A DNA stretch of 64,000 bases from Thermodesulfovibrionia bacterium. GTDB taxonomy: Bacteria > Nitrospirota > Thermodesulfovibrionia > UBA6902 > BMS3Bbin08. The notes beneath the pieces were generated by a model, which had not been told where the DNA came from, searched no databases, and saw nothing but the letters and a program-made list of their open reading frames with translations. Made by a program: the position numbers and the translations under genes. The stretch spans positions 1 to 64,000 of the forward strand of contig JAUXYI010000012.1 in the NCBI GenBank assembly GCA_030694425.1, read 5' to 3'. Of the stretch, positions 28,054-37,702 are shown piece after piece; the first letter of the stretch is position 1; each line of letters begins with the position of its first letter.

Positions 28054-29748
28054 TTATTTAATTAGCGTTTTCTCAATTTTTGCCCATGTATCGCGCAAGG
28101 TTACTGTCCTGTTGAACACAGGTTTTTTATCTGATGAATCAGGATCAACACAGAAATATCCCATTCTCTCAAACTGATATCTGCTTCCTGCTGCCGCACC
28201 TGTCAGACTTGGTTCAATATAACATGATCTCAAAACCTCCAGCGAGTTTGGATTTATATTGGATTTAAAATCTTTACCCTCTTCCACATCATTCAGGTCT
28301 GCTTTCAAGAATAAATGATCATATAACCGCACCTCCGCTTCAAGAGCATGTGGGGCTGAAACCCAGTGTAGAGTTGCCTTGACTTTGCGTCCGTCAGGCG
28401 AATCACCACCGCGTGTCTTTGGGTCATACGTGCAGTGTAACTCTACTATTTTACCTGTTTGTTCGTCTTTAACCACATTAACACATTTTACATAATATCC
28501 GTAACGCAGTCTTACCTCACGACCAGGCGCTAAACGGAAAAACTGTTTTGGAGGGTCTTCTCGGAAATCATCTCGTTCAATATACAAAACGCGTGAAAAA
28601 GGAACTTTCCGCATTCCCATAGAAGGGTCTTCAGGATTATTTATTGCATCTAATTCTTCAGCTTTGTTTTCTGGATAGTTAACTATAATCACTTTTAGTG
28701 GTCGAAGGACAGCCATAACACGTGGAACACGCTTATTCAAATCTTCACGGATGCAGTACTCAAGAAGCGCCATATCAACAATGCTGTCTCTTTTAGCCGC
28801 CCCAATGCGCTCACAAAAATTTCGGATTGATTCAGGCGTATAGCCGCGTTTACGTAAACCAGCTATTGTCGGCATGCGCGGGTCATCCCATCCAGTAACA
28901 TATCGCTGTTCTACTAATTCTATAAGCTTTCTTTTACTCAATACAGTGTAGCTTAGATTTAAACGGGCAAATTCAATCTGCTGTGGATGATAGATGTTTA
29001 ATTCATCAAGGAACCAGTCATACAGAGGACGATGGTCTTCAAATTCCAGGGTACAGATTGAATGTGTGATTTTTTCAATGGAATCCGAAATGCAATGTGC
29101 ATAGTCATACATTGGATAAATGTACCATTTGCTGCCTGTCCTGTGATGCTCTGCATGAAGAATCCGGTACATTACGGGATCCCGCATATTGATGTTCCCA
29201 GATTTCATGTCAATTTTTGCACGGAGTGTGCGTGAACCGTCAGGGAACTCACCTGCTCTCATCCGCTCAAAAAGGTCAAGATTCTCCTCAACTGAACGAT
29301 TGCGATACGGACTGTCCTTGCCGGGTTCTATCAAAGTGCCGCGGTATTCTCTTATTTCATCTGCGCTCAAATCACAGACATACGCCTTCCCCATTTTGAT
29401 TATCTGCACAGCATACTGGTACATCTGCTCAAAGTAGTCTGATGCGTAAAACAGCCTGTCTTCCCAGTCAAATCCAAGCCATCTGACATCTTTCTTGATT
29501 GACTCTACATACTCTACCTCTTCTTTAGTGGGATTTGTATCATCAAACCGCAAATTACAAAGACCTTTGAAATCCTTTGCAATACCAAAGTTAAGGCAAA
29601 TTGATTTAGCATGACCAATATGCAAATAACCATTCGGCTCAGGCGGAAATCGGGTATGAACCCTGCCGTCGTATTTGTTTGTTTTCAGGTCTTCTGCAAT
29701 AATGTCCCTGATAAAATCAGAGGGACGGGTAGAATCGGGAGCAGTCAT
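28054..29748 (-). CDS. glnS: Glutaminyl-tRNA synthetase
   Basis: [32 protein letters not shown] (KMSKS-like); [19 protein letters not shown]. Confidence 0.96.
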   Translation of the reverse strand: MTAPDSTRPSDFIRDIIAEDLKTNKYDGRVHTRFPPEPNGYLHIGHAKSICLNFGIAKDFKGLCNLRFDDTNPTKEEVEYVESIKKDVRWLGFDWEDRLFYASDYFEQMYQYAVQIIKMGKAYVCDLSADEIREYRGTLIEPGKDSPYRNRSVEENLDLFERMRAGEFPDGSRTLRAKIDMKSGNINMRDPVMYRILHAEHHRTGSKWYIYPMYDYAHCISDSIEKITHSICTLEFEDHRPLYDWFLDELNIYHPQQIEFARLNLSYTVLSKRKLIELVEQRYVTGWDDPRMPTIAGLRKRGYTPESIRNFCERIGAAKRDSIVDMALLEYCIREDLNKRVPRVMAVLRPLKVIIVNYPENKAEELDAINNPEDPSMGMRKVPFSRVLYIERDDFREDPPKQFFRLAPGREVRLRYGYYVKCVNVVKDEQTGKIVELHCTYDPKTRGGDSPDGRKVKATLHWVSAPHALEAEVRLYDHLFLKADLNDVEEGKDFKSNINPNSLEVLRSCYIEPSLTGAAAGSRYQFERMGYFCVDPDSSDKKPVFNRTVTLRDTWAKIEKTLIK

Positions 29749-29901
29749 ATTTTTACAGTTTTTTCTCCTTGATTATCAATATAGTAGTAATAGATTCAAT
29801 TCATATTATATTATTCAGAAAATATTTTAACACATTGCATAGATTGTTAGGCGGTGAAGTTAATATTGTATTTTGGTTGCTTAACGTGTGGTTGTAATTT
29901 T

Positions 29902-30060
29902 TTAATTCGCGGGAATAATCGAAATCCCCTCATCAATGCAGACAGCTTGCCATGAGTTGTGTTCCTTAAGTTTGCCGGTTAAAATAAAATTGCTCAAGGG
30001 AATCTGGACGAAAAAATTTAAAAGCTTCGCTTTCTGCATGAGACATTGATTCTTTATCTT
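29902..30060 (-). pseudogene. Probable C-terminal remnant of the adjacent Clp/AAA+ gene
   Basis: Open frame ...LLNFFVQIPLSNFILTGKLKEHNSWQAVCIDEGISIIPAN* resembles the extreme C-terminus of two-NBD Clp ATPases (PLSnfIL.GklkeG.. pattern). Confidence 0.4.
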
Positions 30061-30065
30061 TCTGT

Positions 30066-31580
30066 TCAATGAATCCAATCTTCCGTTTTTTCTGCTCTGC
30101 CTACTGTAAATTTCAGGAAAGTGCTTAACTCAAGCAGCCGTGCCCCCGAAATACCTTCAAGGTTCCCTTTTATGATTTCAAGGGGTATGCCGGTTTTATC
30201 TGAAAGAACTTCTGCAATGGTGTGCTCAGTTACAGTCTCAGCATTGCTGGCCTCGCCAGCTTTTGCATCATCAGGTTTTATGCTTTGTACCATGCTCAGA
30301 AAGGGCACCTGAACCCGTGCCCCTGCCTTATCCACAAGGTCAACAGCCTTGTCAGGCAAATGATGGTCAGTGTCAAACCTTATCGCTAAATCAACAGCCG
30401 TTTGTAAGGCTTTATCAGTAATTTTTTTGTTGAAGTGCTTCTCCCATTTAGGCCGTATGCCCTTGAGAATCTCTACCGCCTCATCCCTTGTCGGCTCATT
30501 TATAATTATTTTTTCAAACCGCCTCTCAAGGGCAGGGTCTGACTCAATATAACGCCGATATTCTCCGATAGTGGTTGCTCCTATGCACTTGATATCTCCC
30601 CGGGCAAGCGCTGGTTTCATGATATTGGCAGCATCCATACTGCCTCCGACACGGCCTGCACCCACTAAGTTATGTATCTCATCAATGAAAATAATGATGT
30701 TTGCATCAGCGCGTACCTCTTCTATAATCTTTGTAAGACGCTCTTCAAATTCACCCCGGTATTTTGTGCCGCCAAGGAGCGCTCCCATGTTTAGTTCAAT
30801 AATTTTTTTGCCTGAAAGCACCTGCGGGTCTTTGCCCTGAGCAGCCCTTACAGATAGTGCCTCGACTATAGCAGTCTTCCCCACCCCTGCCTCGCCCACA
30901 AGTACAGGATTGTTTTTCATGGAGCGGGCGAGTGTCTGAATCACCTGAAGCAATTCATTCCGGCGGCCGACAAAAGGACCAAGTTTTCCTTCTTTTGCAG
31001 CCTTGGTCATATCCCGTCCATAACGCTCAAGATATGAATGAGGCTCTTCTTTATCCGCTTGTTCTTCGTTTTCCCTTGCAAGAGCTTTTTCTGGAGGGGA
31101 TAAAAAATTATCTTTCAATTCTTTAAGGTCTATTCCAATTTCACTGAAGATAGATTTTAAAGTATCACCGGGATTTTCCATTATTGCAGCAGCAATATGA
31201 AGAGTCGTTATTTTTGCTGACGAACCTGAAAGGGTATCAGCCCTTTTGAATATTGCCTTACATTCCTCGCTCCTATGGATAGTTTTTTCTGAGTGCTTAT
31301 AATTACCTTTGCCTGAATTTTTCCGGATAGACCTCCTCATGCGGGTTTGTTCAATACCAAAAGCGCGCAAGATTTTCTTGAATACCAAATGCTCTGCCTT
31401 CAACTCCTGCCATGCATTCTGGTCAATTCCCGACTTTTCCGGACCATCGGAAATTACTTTTTCAAGACTCAGGATGCCGATAAGAAGATGCCAATTTTCG
31501 ATATAACGGTAACCTGATTCAGCAGCCTCATAAGCGGCTATTTGCCAAGCTATGGTTGCACCGATTGAAAGGTTTTTCAT
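30066..31580 (-). CDS. ClpA/ClpC-like AAA+ ATPase truncated after NBD1
   Basis: Clp N-domain-like start, GPFVGRRNELLQVIQTLARSMKNNPVLVGEAGVGKTAIVEAL; IIFIDEIHNLVGAG; ends at the NBD1/NBD2 junction (TGIPLEIIKGN...STFLKFTVGRAEKTEDWIH*). Confidence 0.85.
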   Translation of the reverse strand: MKNLSIGATIAWQIAAYEAAESGYRYIENWHLLIGILSLEKVISDGPEKSGIDQNAWQELKAEHLVFKKILRAFGIEQTRMRRSIRKNSGKGNYKHSEKTIHRSEECKAIFKRADTLSGSSAKITTLHIAAAIMENPGDTLKSIFSEIGIDLKELKDNFLSPPEKALARENEEQADKEEPHSYLERYGRDMTKAAKEGKLGPFVGRRNELLQVIQTLARSMKNNPVLVGEAGVGKTAIVEALSVRAAQGKDPQVLSGKKIIELNMGALLGGTKYRGEFEERLTKIIEEVRADANIIIFIDEIHNLVGAGRVGGSMDAANIMKPALARGDIKCIGATTIGEYRRYIESDPALERRFEKIIINEPTRDEAVEILKGIRPKWEKHFNKKITDKALQTAVDLAIRFDTDHHLPDKAVDLVDKAGARVQVPFLSMVQSIKPDDAKAGEASNAETVTEHTIAEVLSDKTGIPLEIIKGNLEGISGARLLELSTFLKFTVGRAEKTEDWIH

Positions 31581-31612
31581 ACTGTAAAAAGTCGCACTAT
31601 CAATAAACTAAT

Positions 31613-32539
31613 CTACTGCCACTTCCAAACTTCCGGTTTCCATATAATATCATGTTTGGATAACAGAAGCTTGCTGCAAGCTGGTTCAATAAACAGTTCT
31701 AAATGTTCAACTGCTTCAGCAAAAGTCTTGAAGGAATCCAGACGGCTTCTTTTTAAGAATGCAGACCATTGCGTTTGTTTTTCTGTTGAAGTCTTAAACT
31801 CTTCGGTAAATATAGATATTCTTTCGTTAAGTGGTGTCTTCCTATGCCTGAATGTCTCAACGATTGCCTTGTGAACGGTTTTGAGATTAAAAGGTTCTCG
31901 TGAAGCGAGGAATAAGATGTCGTAAATATCTTTCATGCGGCTGCTTAGAATAGTTAGTTTAACGAGCGCTTCAAACTTTTCAGCTATTGCTGATTCTCTG
32001 GAGTAAACTTGCAAATGGGGCACAGGTTGTTCTTCCAATAGCACAGGAAAATCCATTTCAATTGGTCCTGCTACTACAATATCGCCAAATCCTATATCCA
32101 GTTGCAGCACCTTTCTTGCATTATCAAGCATCGCCTCAATCTTTACTCTAATGCCTCCGTAATCAGCATTTTCTATAATACTCTCGGCAGAGATGCTTTC
32201 AATGACAAATGAAACTCCATCTATAGCATCAATACTTGCAACCTTTTTAATAATACTTTTAATCTTTTCCTTATCATTCTTTATTGACTTTAACAGAAAA
32301 TCTATATCTTTCGTAGGCCTTAAAAGAGGCATCTTATAGGCAAGCAAGAACAAAGCCCCCTTGAGTATAAAATTTTTTCTGAATTCAGAGATGGAAAGCC
32401 TGTATAGGAAGCGCTCCTAAAAGTATTGGAGCAAAATGAAATCGAAATCTCTTCCTGTTTCCCTTGCGATATTATAAAGCTTTGCCCTTATTGATGCGGC
32501 AAGGTTTGTTATTGTTTTCCTCTTTTTCAAGCCCTGCAC
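31613..32539 (-). pseudogene. AbiEii/AbiGii-type nucleotidyltransferase toxin gene with in-frame amber codon
   Basis: Frame from GTG 32539 reads ..KTITNLAASIRAKLYNIARETGRDFDFILLQYF[TAG 32417-32419]ERFLYRLSISEFRKNFILKGALFLLAYKMPLLRPTKDIDFLLK.. in one continuous frame. Confidence 0.85.
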
Positions 32540-32541
32540 CT

Positions 32542-33177
32542 TTATTGCTTAACAAGAGCCTTAAGATACGGCATCATTATGGTTTTAACTCTGCAGATTT
32601 CTGCATATTCCCTGAGCTTATTGATATTTGTATCTTTACGAAGCATATAGTTCTTTAGCCCTTCAAGTGCGATATCTTCTCCAATTTTATTGCGATACCG
32701 GAATACATCACAGATTGTTTTTTCCCTGTTATAAATTTTTACAATAACATCACCTGCCTTTATCTTCTCTATGCCCGTCCGGTAAAATCGGTCACGGAAA
32801 TAGAATATCTTCACAGGCGGATACTCTATCTTTGGTTTTTTGGCAGCATTTGGAATAGCCACGTATATTTCTGATGGAGTAAAAGTTGTGAGGCCATAAA
32901 ATTCAAGGGCTGAGGCGAGGCAAATAACACCTTCCGGTATTGCCCTGCTAACATCCATTATCCCTACACTTATTGTATAACCGGTTGCATTAATTGTTAT
33001 AGCAGGGAGCACAACATCTATAAAATTAGCAAGACGATAGAGTCCCGGCTTCACCTTCACAATGGTGCCTTTTTCCAGAAGGCGCGCAACATCACGAGTC
33101 TGAAAAGAAGCTTTTTTCAGCCCTTTCATCCTGGCATATCCGCCGTGACTCCTGAAATATTCAATAATTTTTTCCAT
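32542..33177 (-). CDS. AbiEi-type antitoxin
   Basis: MEKIIEYFRSHGGYARMKGLKKASFQTRDVARLLEKGTIVKVKPGLYRLA (N-terminal wHTH); ends 2 nt before the toxin GTG. Confidence 0.85.
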   Translation of the reverse strand: MEKIIEYFRSHGGYARMKGLKKASFQTRDVARLLEKGTIVKVKPGLYRLANFIDVVLPAITINATGYTISVGIMDVSRAIPEGVICLASALEFYGLTTFTPSEIYVAIPNAAKKPKIEYPPVKIFYFRDRFYRTGIEKIKAGDVIVKIYNREKTICDVFRYRNKIGEDIALEGLKNYMLRKDTNINKLREYAEICRVKTIMMPYLKALVKQ

Positions 33178-33345
33178 GGCAACATTGATTCTTTTGTTCT
33201 GTCACTATGATACACTGACAGCAAAATAGATTCAATTATTATTTAACTTTTTCTGTAAGGGTTATGGGTAGGGGGAATACTATTTGCTGTAGATGAATTT
33301 TGCCGGTAATTTCCAGTTGGCGTAGCTGCTTTTCAATTAAACTAA

Positions 33346-33396
33346 AATGATGAATAAATGTACCTGTCCCCTTTTCTATTTTGTTTATTCATCATT
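33346..33396. repeat. 13-bp inverted repeat hairpin enclosing a 'tgtcccctttt' motif
   Basis: aatgatgaataaa (33346-33358) / tttattcatcatt (33384-33396). Confidence 0.65.
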
Positions 33397-33433
33397 ACTT
33401 GTTAATGGTCGCTGTCCCTATTTTGTCCCTAAG

Positions 33434-33869
33434 TTATAGAATCTTTGTTGGCAACACGGTAAAACTTTCTTTCCTCGCTGCTTCTCTGAGTCTGTGGTCA
33501 AAGCATACAAAGTGTTGTCCTTTAGGCTTTTTATCAGCCCAAACTATTGCAGCAGCCAACTGCAAAGAATCAGCAGCCCTTAAACGAATGGTTTAGGAGA
33601 AGGCGTACTGCTATGTCTCTTATATCTTCACTTGGCTCTATTTCAGTCCATACAGATGCTAAAGAGAAAAGTACTTCCCTGACCTGTTCCTCTTCCTGAT
33701 ACTTTAAAGAACCCTCACGGTATAAGCGGGCAAACGCTGAATAGCATTCTACGAGGCTTCCCCACCACACAACAAGAGCGTTATCTTTTTTAGCAATATC
33801 TTGAACGATTTTGGTTTGCGGCTCTTCAATACATAATGGAATAACAGCAGAAGCATCCCAGAACTTCAT
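33434..33869 (-). pseudogene. PIN-domain toxin gene with frameshift
   Basis: MKFWDASAVIPLCIEEPQTK..VVWWGSLVECYSAFARLYREG..RLLLNHS, then in the next frame LRAADSLQLAAAIVWADKKPKGQHFVCFDHRLREAARKESFTVLPTKIL*; shift at the TTT run (33582-33584). Confidence 0.85.
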
Positions 33870-34159
33870 CTGCCTTCCTCACGTTCTTTTAAAAGACTGG
33901 CCAGCGCAAGCCCTTTTTTATCCTTAGGCCTTGGCATTTTCCAAAAATCTGCCGGCAATTTCCCTCTTCCGATACGAGCTAAACCTGCCTTTTCCAATGT
34001 TAAGAGATGTGATGGTATTGCAGTTTCGCTCCTTTTAAGGGGAACTATCTTAGCAATTGGTTTCCCTCTATCCGTTACAATTACCTCCTCACCTGCTTTC
34101 ACTTTTAATAAATATTCGCTGAGAGATGCTTTTAATTTAGAAATCGCTGCCGTCTTCAT
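33866..34159 (-). CDS. Phd/YefM-family antitoxin
   Basis: MKTAAISKLKASLSEYLLKVKAGEEVIVTDRGKPIAKIVPLKRSE. Confidence 0.93.
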   Translation of the reverse strand: MKTAAISKLKASLSEYLLKVKAGEEVIVTDRGKPIAKIVPLKRSETAIPSHLLTLEKAGLARIGRGKLPADFWKMPRPKDKKGLALASLLKEREEGR

Positions 34160-34448
34160 AAACTTGACCTCCGTGTTCTTGTTGATATGACTAATATAGT
34201 CTGATTTACAAGACTTGTCAAGACATAAAATAATTACAATGAAAATATATTAGAAAGTTGTTGAAAAAATTAGATAACCATCAAAGATTATTCAATATAT
34301 ATTCAGAATTCTTAATTGCAGACTCAATTAATTTTTTGTCGGAGCTGCTATTGAAAACAGCATGGCAGATGAAATATGGGATCAGTTGAAAAAGGGCACA
34401 TTAAGCAACGCCGCTATTGACTCACGCACAAATAATGCCCCATTTTTC

Positions 34449-34549
34449 GTCATTCCCGAATGTCTTAATCGGGAATCCAGTATTTAAGTTCATACCTCTG
34501 ACTTCCTCTATTGAGCCTGCCTGCCGGTAGACAGGTGAGGGGAATGACA
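34449..34549. repeat. gtcattcccg...ggggaatgac palindromic repeat
   Basis: gtcattcccgaatgtcttaatcgggaatccag...gcctgcctgccggtagacaggtgaggggaatgac. Confidence 0.75.
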
Positions 34550-34641
34550 GCAGATAAATGCCGATCAGGTTGCTTCTTTGTGTGGGTGGTTGTGTGGGTT
34601 GTAGGTCAGATGCGTCTATATACTAAGTCTGATCTCTGAGG

Positions 34642-35349
34642 TCAGTAAAATGTGTAGACCCGCCCCCCATCTTTTTTGCCCCCATCTTTTTTGCCGTCCA
34701 ATTTAGGATGTTTGCAAATCTTATTTAGAAAACAAACTCGACAACGTGGTCGGTAAGGGATACATACCAGTCTGCCATGCTGGATTAGATTGACATGTAA
34801 TCTGTATCGAATTAACCGGGGAATCAATCCTTGGATATAGTCCTGTATATTTATAGTATATCTGCTATGTGAAGGAATCCAACCGAGTCTTTTAATTATC
34901 CGAAAGCAATGAGAATCTACTGGGAAAACATCTCTTGCGAATGAATACATCATAATGCATCTAGCACTTTTCAATCCAACCCCGGGGAGTGTCAATAAAT
35001 ATTCCTCTAAGCGCGTATTATCAAATGACTTTAATTTTCGTAGTGATAATACATTCCAGTCCTTCTTTATTTTTGTTAAGATGTTCTTCAAGTTGCGAGC
35101 TTTCTGTTTAGATAGACCAGCGTTCTTCAATACCTCAGCTATCCGGTTAACTCTTGCGGTATAAACATCTTCCCAATTGGGAAAAACCCTTTTAAAATAG
35201 ATATACGTTCTTTGTAAACTCGGGTTTGTTGTTCTTAGTGATATTAAAATATATAACAATTCATTGAGAGGATTGTTTTTATTTCCTAAGTTTGATATTC
35301 TATAATTTTTAGAAAGCATGGTCTCAACTTTAGAAATTATCTTGTTCAT
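34642..35349 (-). CDS. Endonuclease III-family HhH-GPD DNA glycosylase with [4Fe-4S] loop
   Basis: LPGVGLKSARCIMMYSFARDVFPVDSHCFRIIKRLGW retains the Nth-type HhH Lys and the Asp of VDSH; C-X6-C-X2-C-X5-C (CIPYRPRCRVCFLNKIC). Confidence 0.88.
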   Translation of the reverse strand: MNKIISKVETMLSKNYRISNLGNKNNPLNELLYILISLRTTNPSLQRTYIYFKRVFPNWEDVYTARVNRIAEVLKNAGLSKQKARNLKNILTKIKKDWNVLSLRKLKSFDNTRLEEYLLTLPGVGLKSARCIMMYSFARDVFPVDSHCFRIIKRLGWIPSHSRYTINIQDYIQGLIPRLIRYRLHVNLIQHGRLVCIPYRPRCRVCFLNKICKHPKLDGKKDGGKKDGGRVYTFY

Positions 35350-35371
35350 TTTGAACTCTTATGCCTATGCT

Positions 35372-36568
35372 TTATATTGTAGCGGGCTGCGAGGATGGGT
35401 CTAGTTTTAGACGTTTCCTACTTCTTTCAAAATTGCTCAATAACTTATCAGCACTTGGAGGCATAGAGATTCCATAATCCATCAAACTTTTTAAATTCAG
35501 GACTTGTAACAGTGCACACTCCTTTACTAATTCAGGATCAAAACCGTGAACAAAAATATTTAATGCTGGGGAAGCCCAAATAAAAGTTTCTCCTAAACCA
35601 TAAAAAACTATTTTATCTTCAGTTACCATAAAATGATTTAGAAAAAGTGTCTTTTCTTCAGCGCTAAAAGACTGGTGTATCAGACCCACTTGGCCTTTTG
35701 AGTCAATGATTTCTAAACCAGTATCTATTATGTCAGCCTCTCTTTCTGGCTCTGGCCAGGGATTTTGGGGAGTATCACTTGGCATTTCTAACAACATTAA
35801 TGCTTTTGATTGTTCATATCTCAGTATGAATAGAATCTTAGGTATTTCATGTAAAATATCTATCGAGTCTTCTGCTTGATGAGAGGTGAATAAGCTTTTC
35901 CAGTACTCTCTAAATTCTGGTGGTAATTCATTACCGTTTAACTCTGTGATAATGCAACCCAATGAAAACATTCTCTCTTTACTTTTTCCTCGAAGTTTTG
36001 GCAACGAATTGAGCGTAGAAAAAATTGTCATATTATATGGATTAGTGACCCGGTCATTCTTTGTTGCGATACCATTATCTTGCAGGAACATCTCACTACA
36101 CAATAATCCATCTCCAATCGCCGCATTTTGTTGAAAAAAAGTTCCAGCTTCCGTCGTTGTGTTATGTCCTTTGAACCTCTCGGTATTATGCACTTTAATT
36201 TTTTTTAAAAACTTACGACACTGATCTGATGCAACTTTAACAGAAAAAATCTTGCATTTGTCCGATAAATTATCTCCTTTGACTCCTAATGCGTAAGTTA
36301 TTCCATTTGGCCACAAATCAACTATAGCGCCTGCTTGACCTGAAAATATATCAGGTGTTTTAGTTTTTTGATCCATGTTTACTGGTCCTGAGTTTGAGTT
36401 CCATAAGGGTACTATACTTACCTCATCTCTTGGTATTTCCCCTTCCAATAGAGCGGTTACTAAATCTCCATGGGTATGACTTTCAAATGGATTTTTGTTG
36501 CCATATCTTTCCTTCCATGCAATATATGTAAAAGAATATTTTCCCCCTACGATGTGTACTTTCTTCAT
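35372..36568 (-). CDS. Unknown protein with N-terminal prephenate-dehydratase-like domain
   Basis: VHIVGGKYSFTYIAWKERYG..LVTALLEGEIPRDEVSIVPLWNSNSGPV; TTTEAGTFFQQNAAIGDGLLCSEMF..RVTNPYNMTIFSTL compares with PDT motifs (G..GTFTH.A, VPLEN, AA.EA, N.TRF). Confidence 0.5.
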   Translation of the reverse strand: MKKVHIVGGKYSFTYIAWKERYGNKNPFESHTHGDLVTALLEGEIPRDEVSIVPLWNSNSGPVNMDQKTKTPDIFSGQAGAIVDLWPNGITYALGVKGDNLSDKCKIFSVKVASDQCRKFLKKIKVHNTERFKGHNTTTEAGTFFQQNAAIGDGLLCSEMFLQDNGIATKNDRVTNPYNMTIFSTLNSLPKLRGKSKERMFSLGCIITELNGNELPPEFREYWKSLFTSHQAEDSIDILHEIPKILFILRYEQSKALMLLEMPSDTPQNPWPEPEREADIIDTGLEIIDSKGQVGLIHQSFSAEEKTLFLNHFMVTEDKIVFYGLGETFIWASPALNIFVHGFDPELVKECALLQVLNLKSLMDYGISMPPSADKLLSNFERSRKRLKLDPSSQPATI

Positions 36569-36586
36569 ATAAATAATATCACCTTG

Positions 36587-37702
36587 TTATTTGTCCCTTA
36601 GCCTCGTAACTGCTGAAAGGAGTCTCTTTTTTAACTCACCAGAAATTTCTGTTCTCTCTTTTTTGGACAGGCTTTCCAACCATTCACAAAAATGCAATAT
36701 TTTCGGTCCGGCTTCCTTCGGTCTCGAGTAGTCTTGATAGATTGCTCTAGCTAATTCAAAATTACCATTCGGTTTTTCCAAGTGAGACCTTGCCGGTTCA
36801 TATCTTACTATTTCAGCTAATTCTCTGATTTTAGTAATTGAGTTAATCTGCTGATTCAAAAGATATTTGTATAATAGCTGCTTAGATTTCCTCAATATTT
36901 TTTTATCTCTAATAGGCGTGTTACCCATACATGTTTTATTATAGAATTCTTCAAAAAAATGGAATTTTGCCCTTGTAAACCGTTCGGCGCTTTGCTTGGT
37001 TTGTGCCGTATCTCTCTCAGCATAATTTATGTATTCATTAATCATTCCCAAAACACTTTTAAATCTCTTAAGGTTCTGCTTATTAACGCCTAAAAGGTAA
37101 GCTACTTGCTTGTAGGCTTTTTCTTCATCACATTTAAACTCAATAAAAAACTTGTCAAACTGTTCTACCGCAAATTTAGCTCTTACCTCTCTCGTCCATG
37201 GTTCTTTATAATCAGGCAAGAAATTCATCTCTGCTATGATTTTCAATCTCAACTCTTTATCGATAGTAGGCTTTAAACAATAGACCGGTACTTTAGTAAA
37301 ATTTTCGTTAATTTCTTTTTCGTGGGCAATCAAATATTTACAGGCAAGGAACCTTCTATTACCATCTAACAATTCTTTCTTGTAAGATAACGTTAGGGGG
37401 ACACGGACTCCGTTTTTTTTAATCGATCCTGCTAATTCTTGTATTTTATGGAGTCCTTGTTTCAATATATAATCTACAATTTCCTCGTCTGATAAATTTC
37501 TTATTCCCTTTTTGCCTAATTCCTGCAAGAGATGTTCTAAATCAAGTGTTGTTCTGTTATTGTCTCTCCATAATTTAATCTCTTTTACTTCGACAAACCC
37601 ACTGTAAGTTTCAACCTTTGTGTCATGGAATAACACCTCTTTTTTCACAGGATTGATTAACCATTTAGGTGGAGACCACTTATAAGTTTTTTTATCCTTC
37701 AT
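36587..37702 (-). CDS. ParB-like (ParB/Srx fold) protein
   Basis: VEVKEIKLWRDNNRTTLDLEHL...LAGSIKKNGVRVPLTLSYKKELLDGNRRFLACKYL ParB box; KYKQVAYLLGVNKQNLKRF-type HTH region. Confidence 0.75.
   Translation of the reverse strand: MKDKKTYKWSPPKWLINPVKKEVLFHDTKVETYSGFVEVKEIKLWRDNNRTTLDLEHLLQELGKKGIRNLSDEEIVDYILKQGLHKIQELAGSIKKNGVRVPLTLSYKKELLDGNRRFLACKYLIAHEKEINENFTKVPVYCLKPTIDKELRLKIIAEMNFLPDYKEPWTREVRAKFAVEQFDKFFIEFKCDEEKAYKQVAYLLGVNKQNLKRFKSVLGMINEYINYAERDTAQTKQSAERFTRAKFHFFEEFYNKTCMGNTPIRDKKILRKSKQLLYKYLLNQQINSITKIRELAEIVRYEPARSHLEKPNGNFELARAIYQDYSRPKEAGPKILHFCEWLESLSKKERTEISGELKKRLLSAVTRLRDK

Noticed and set aside
34370-34420. Possible coding remnant ..[26 protein letters not shown]..
   Set aside because: Short, no start and no recognised family; too weak to call as a feature.
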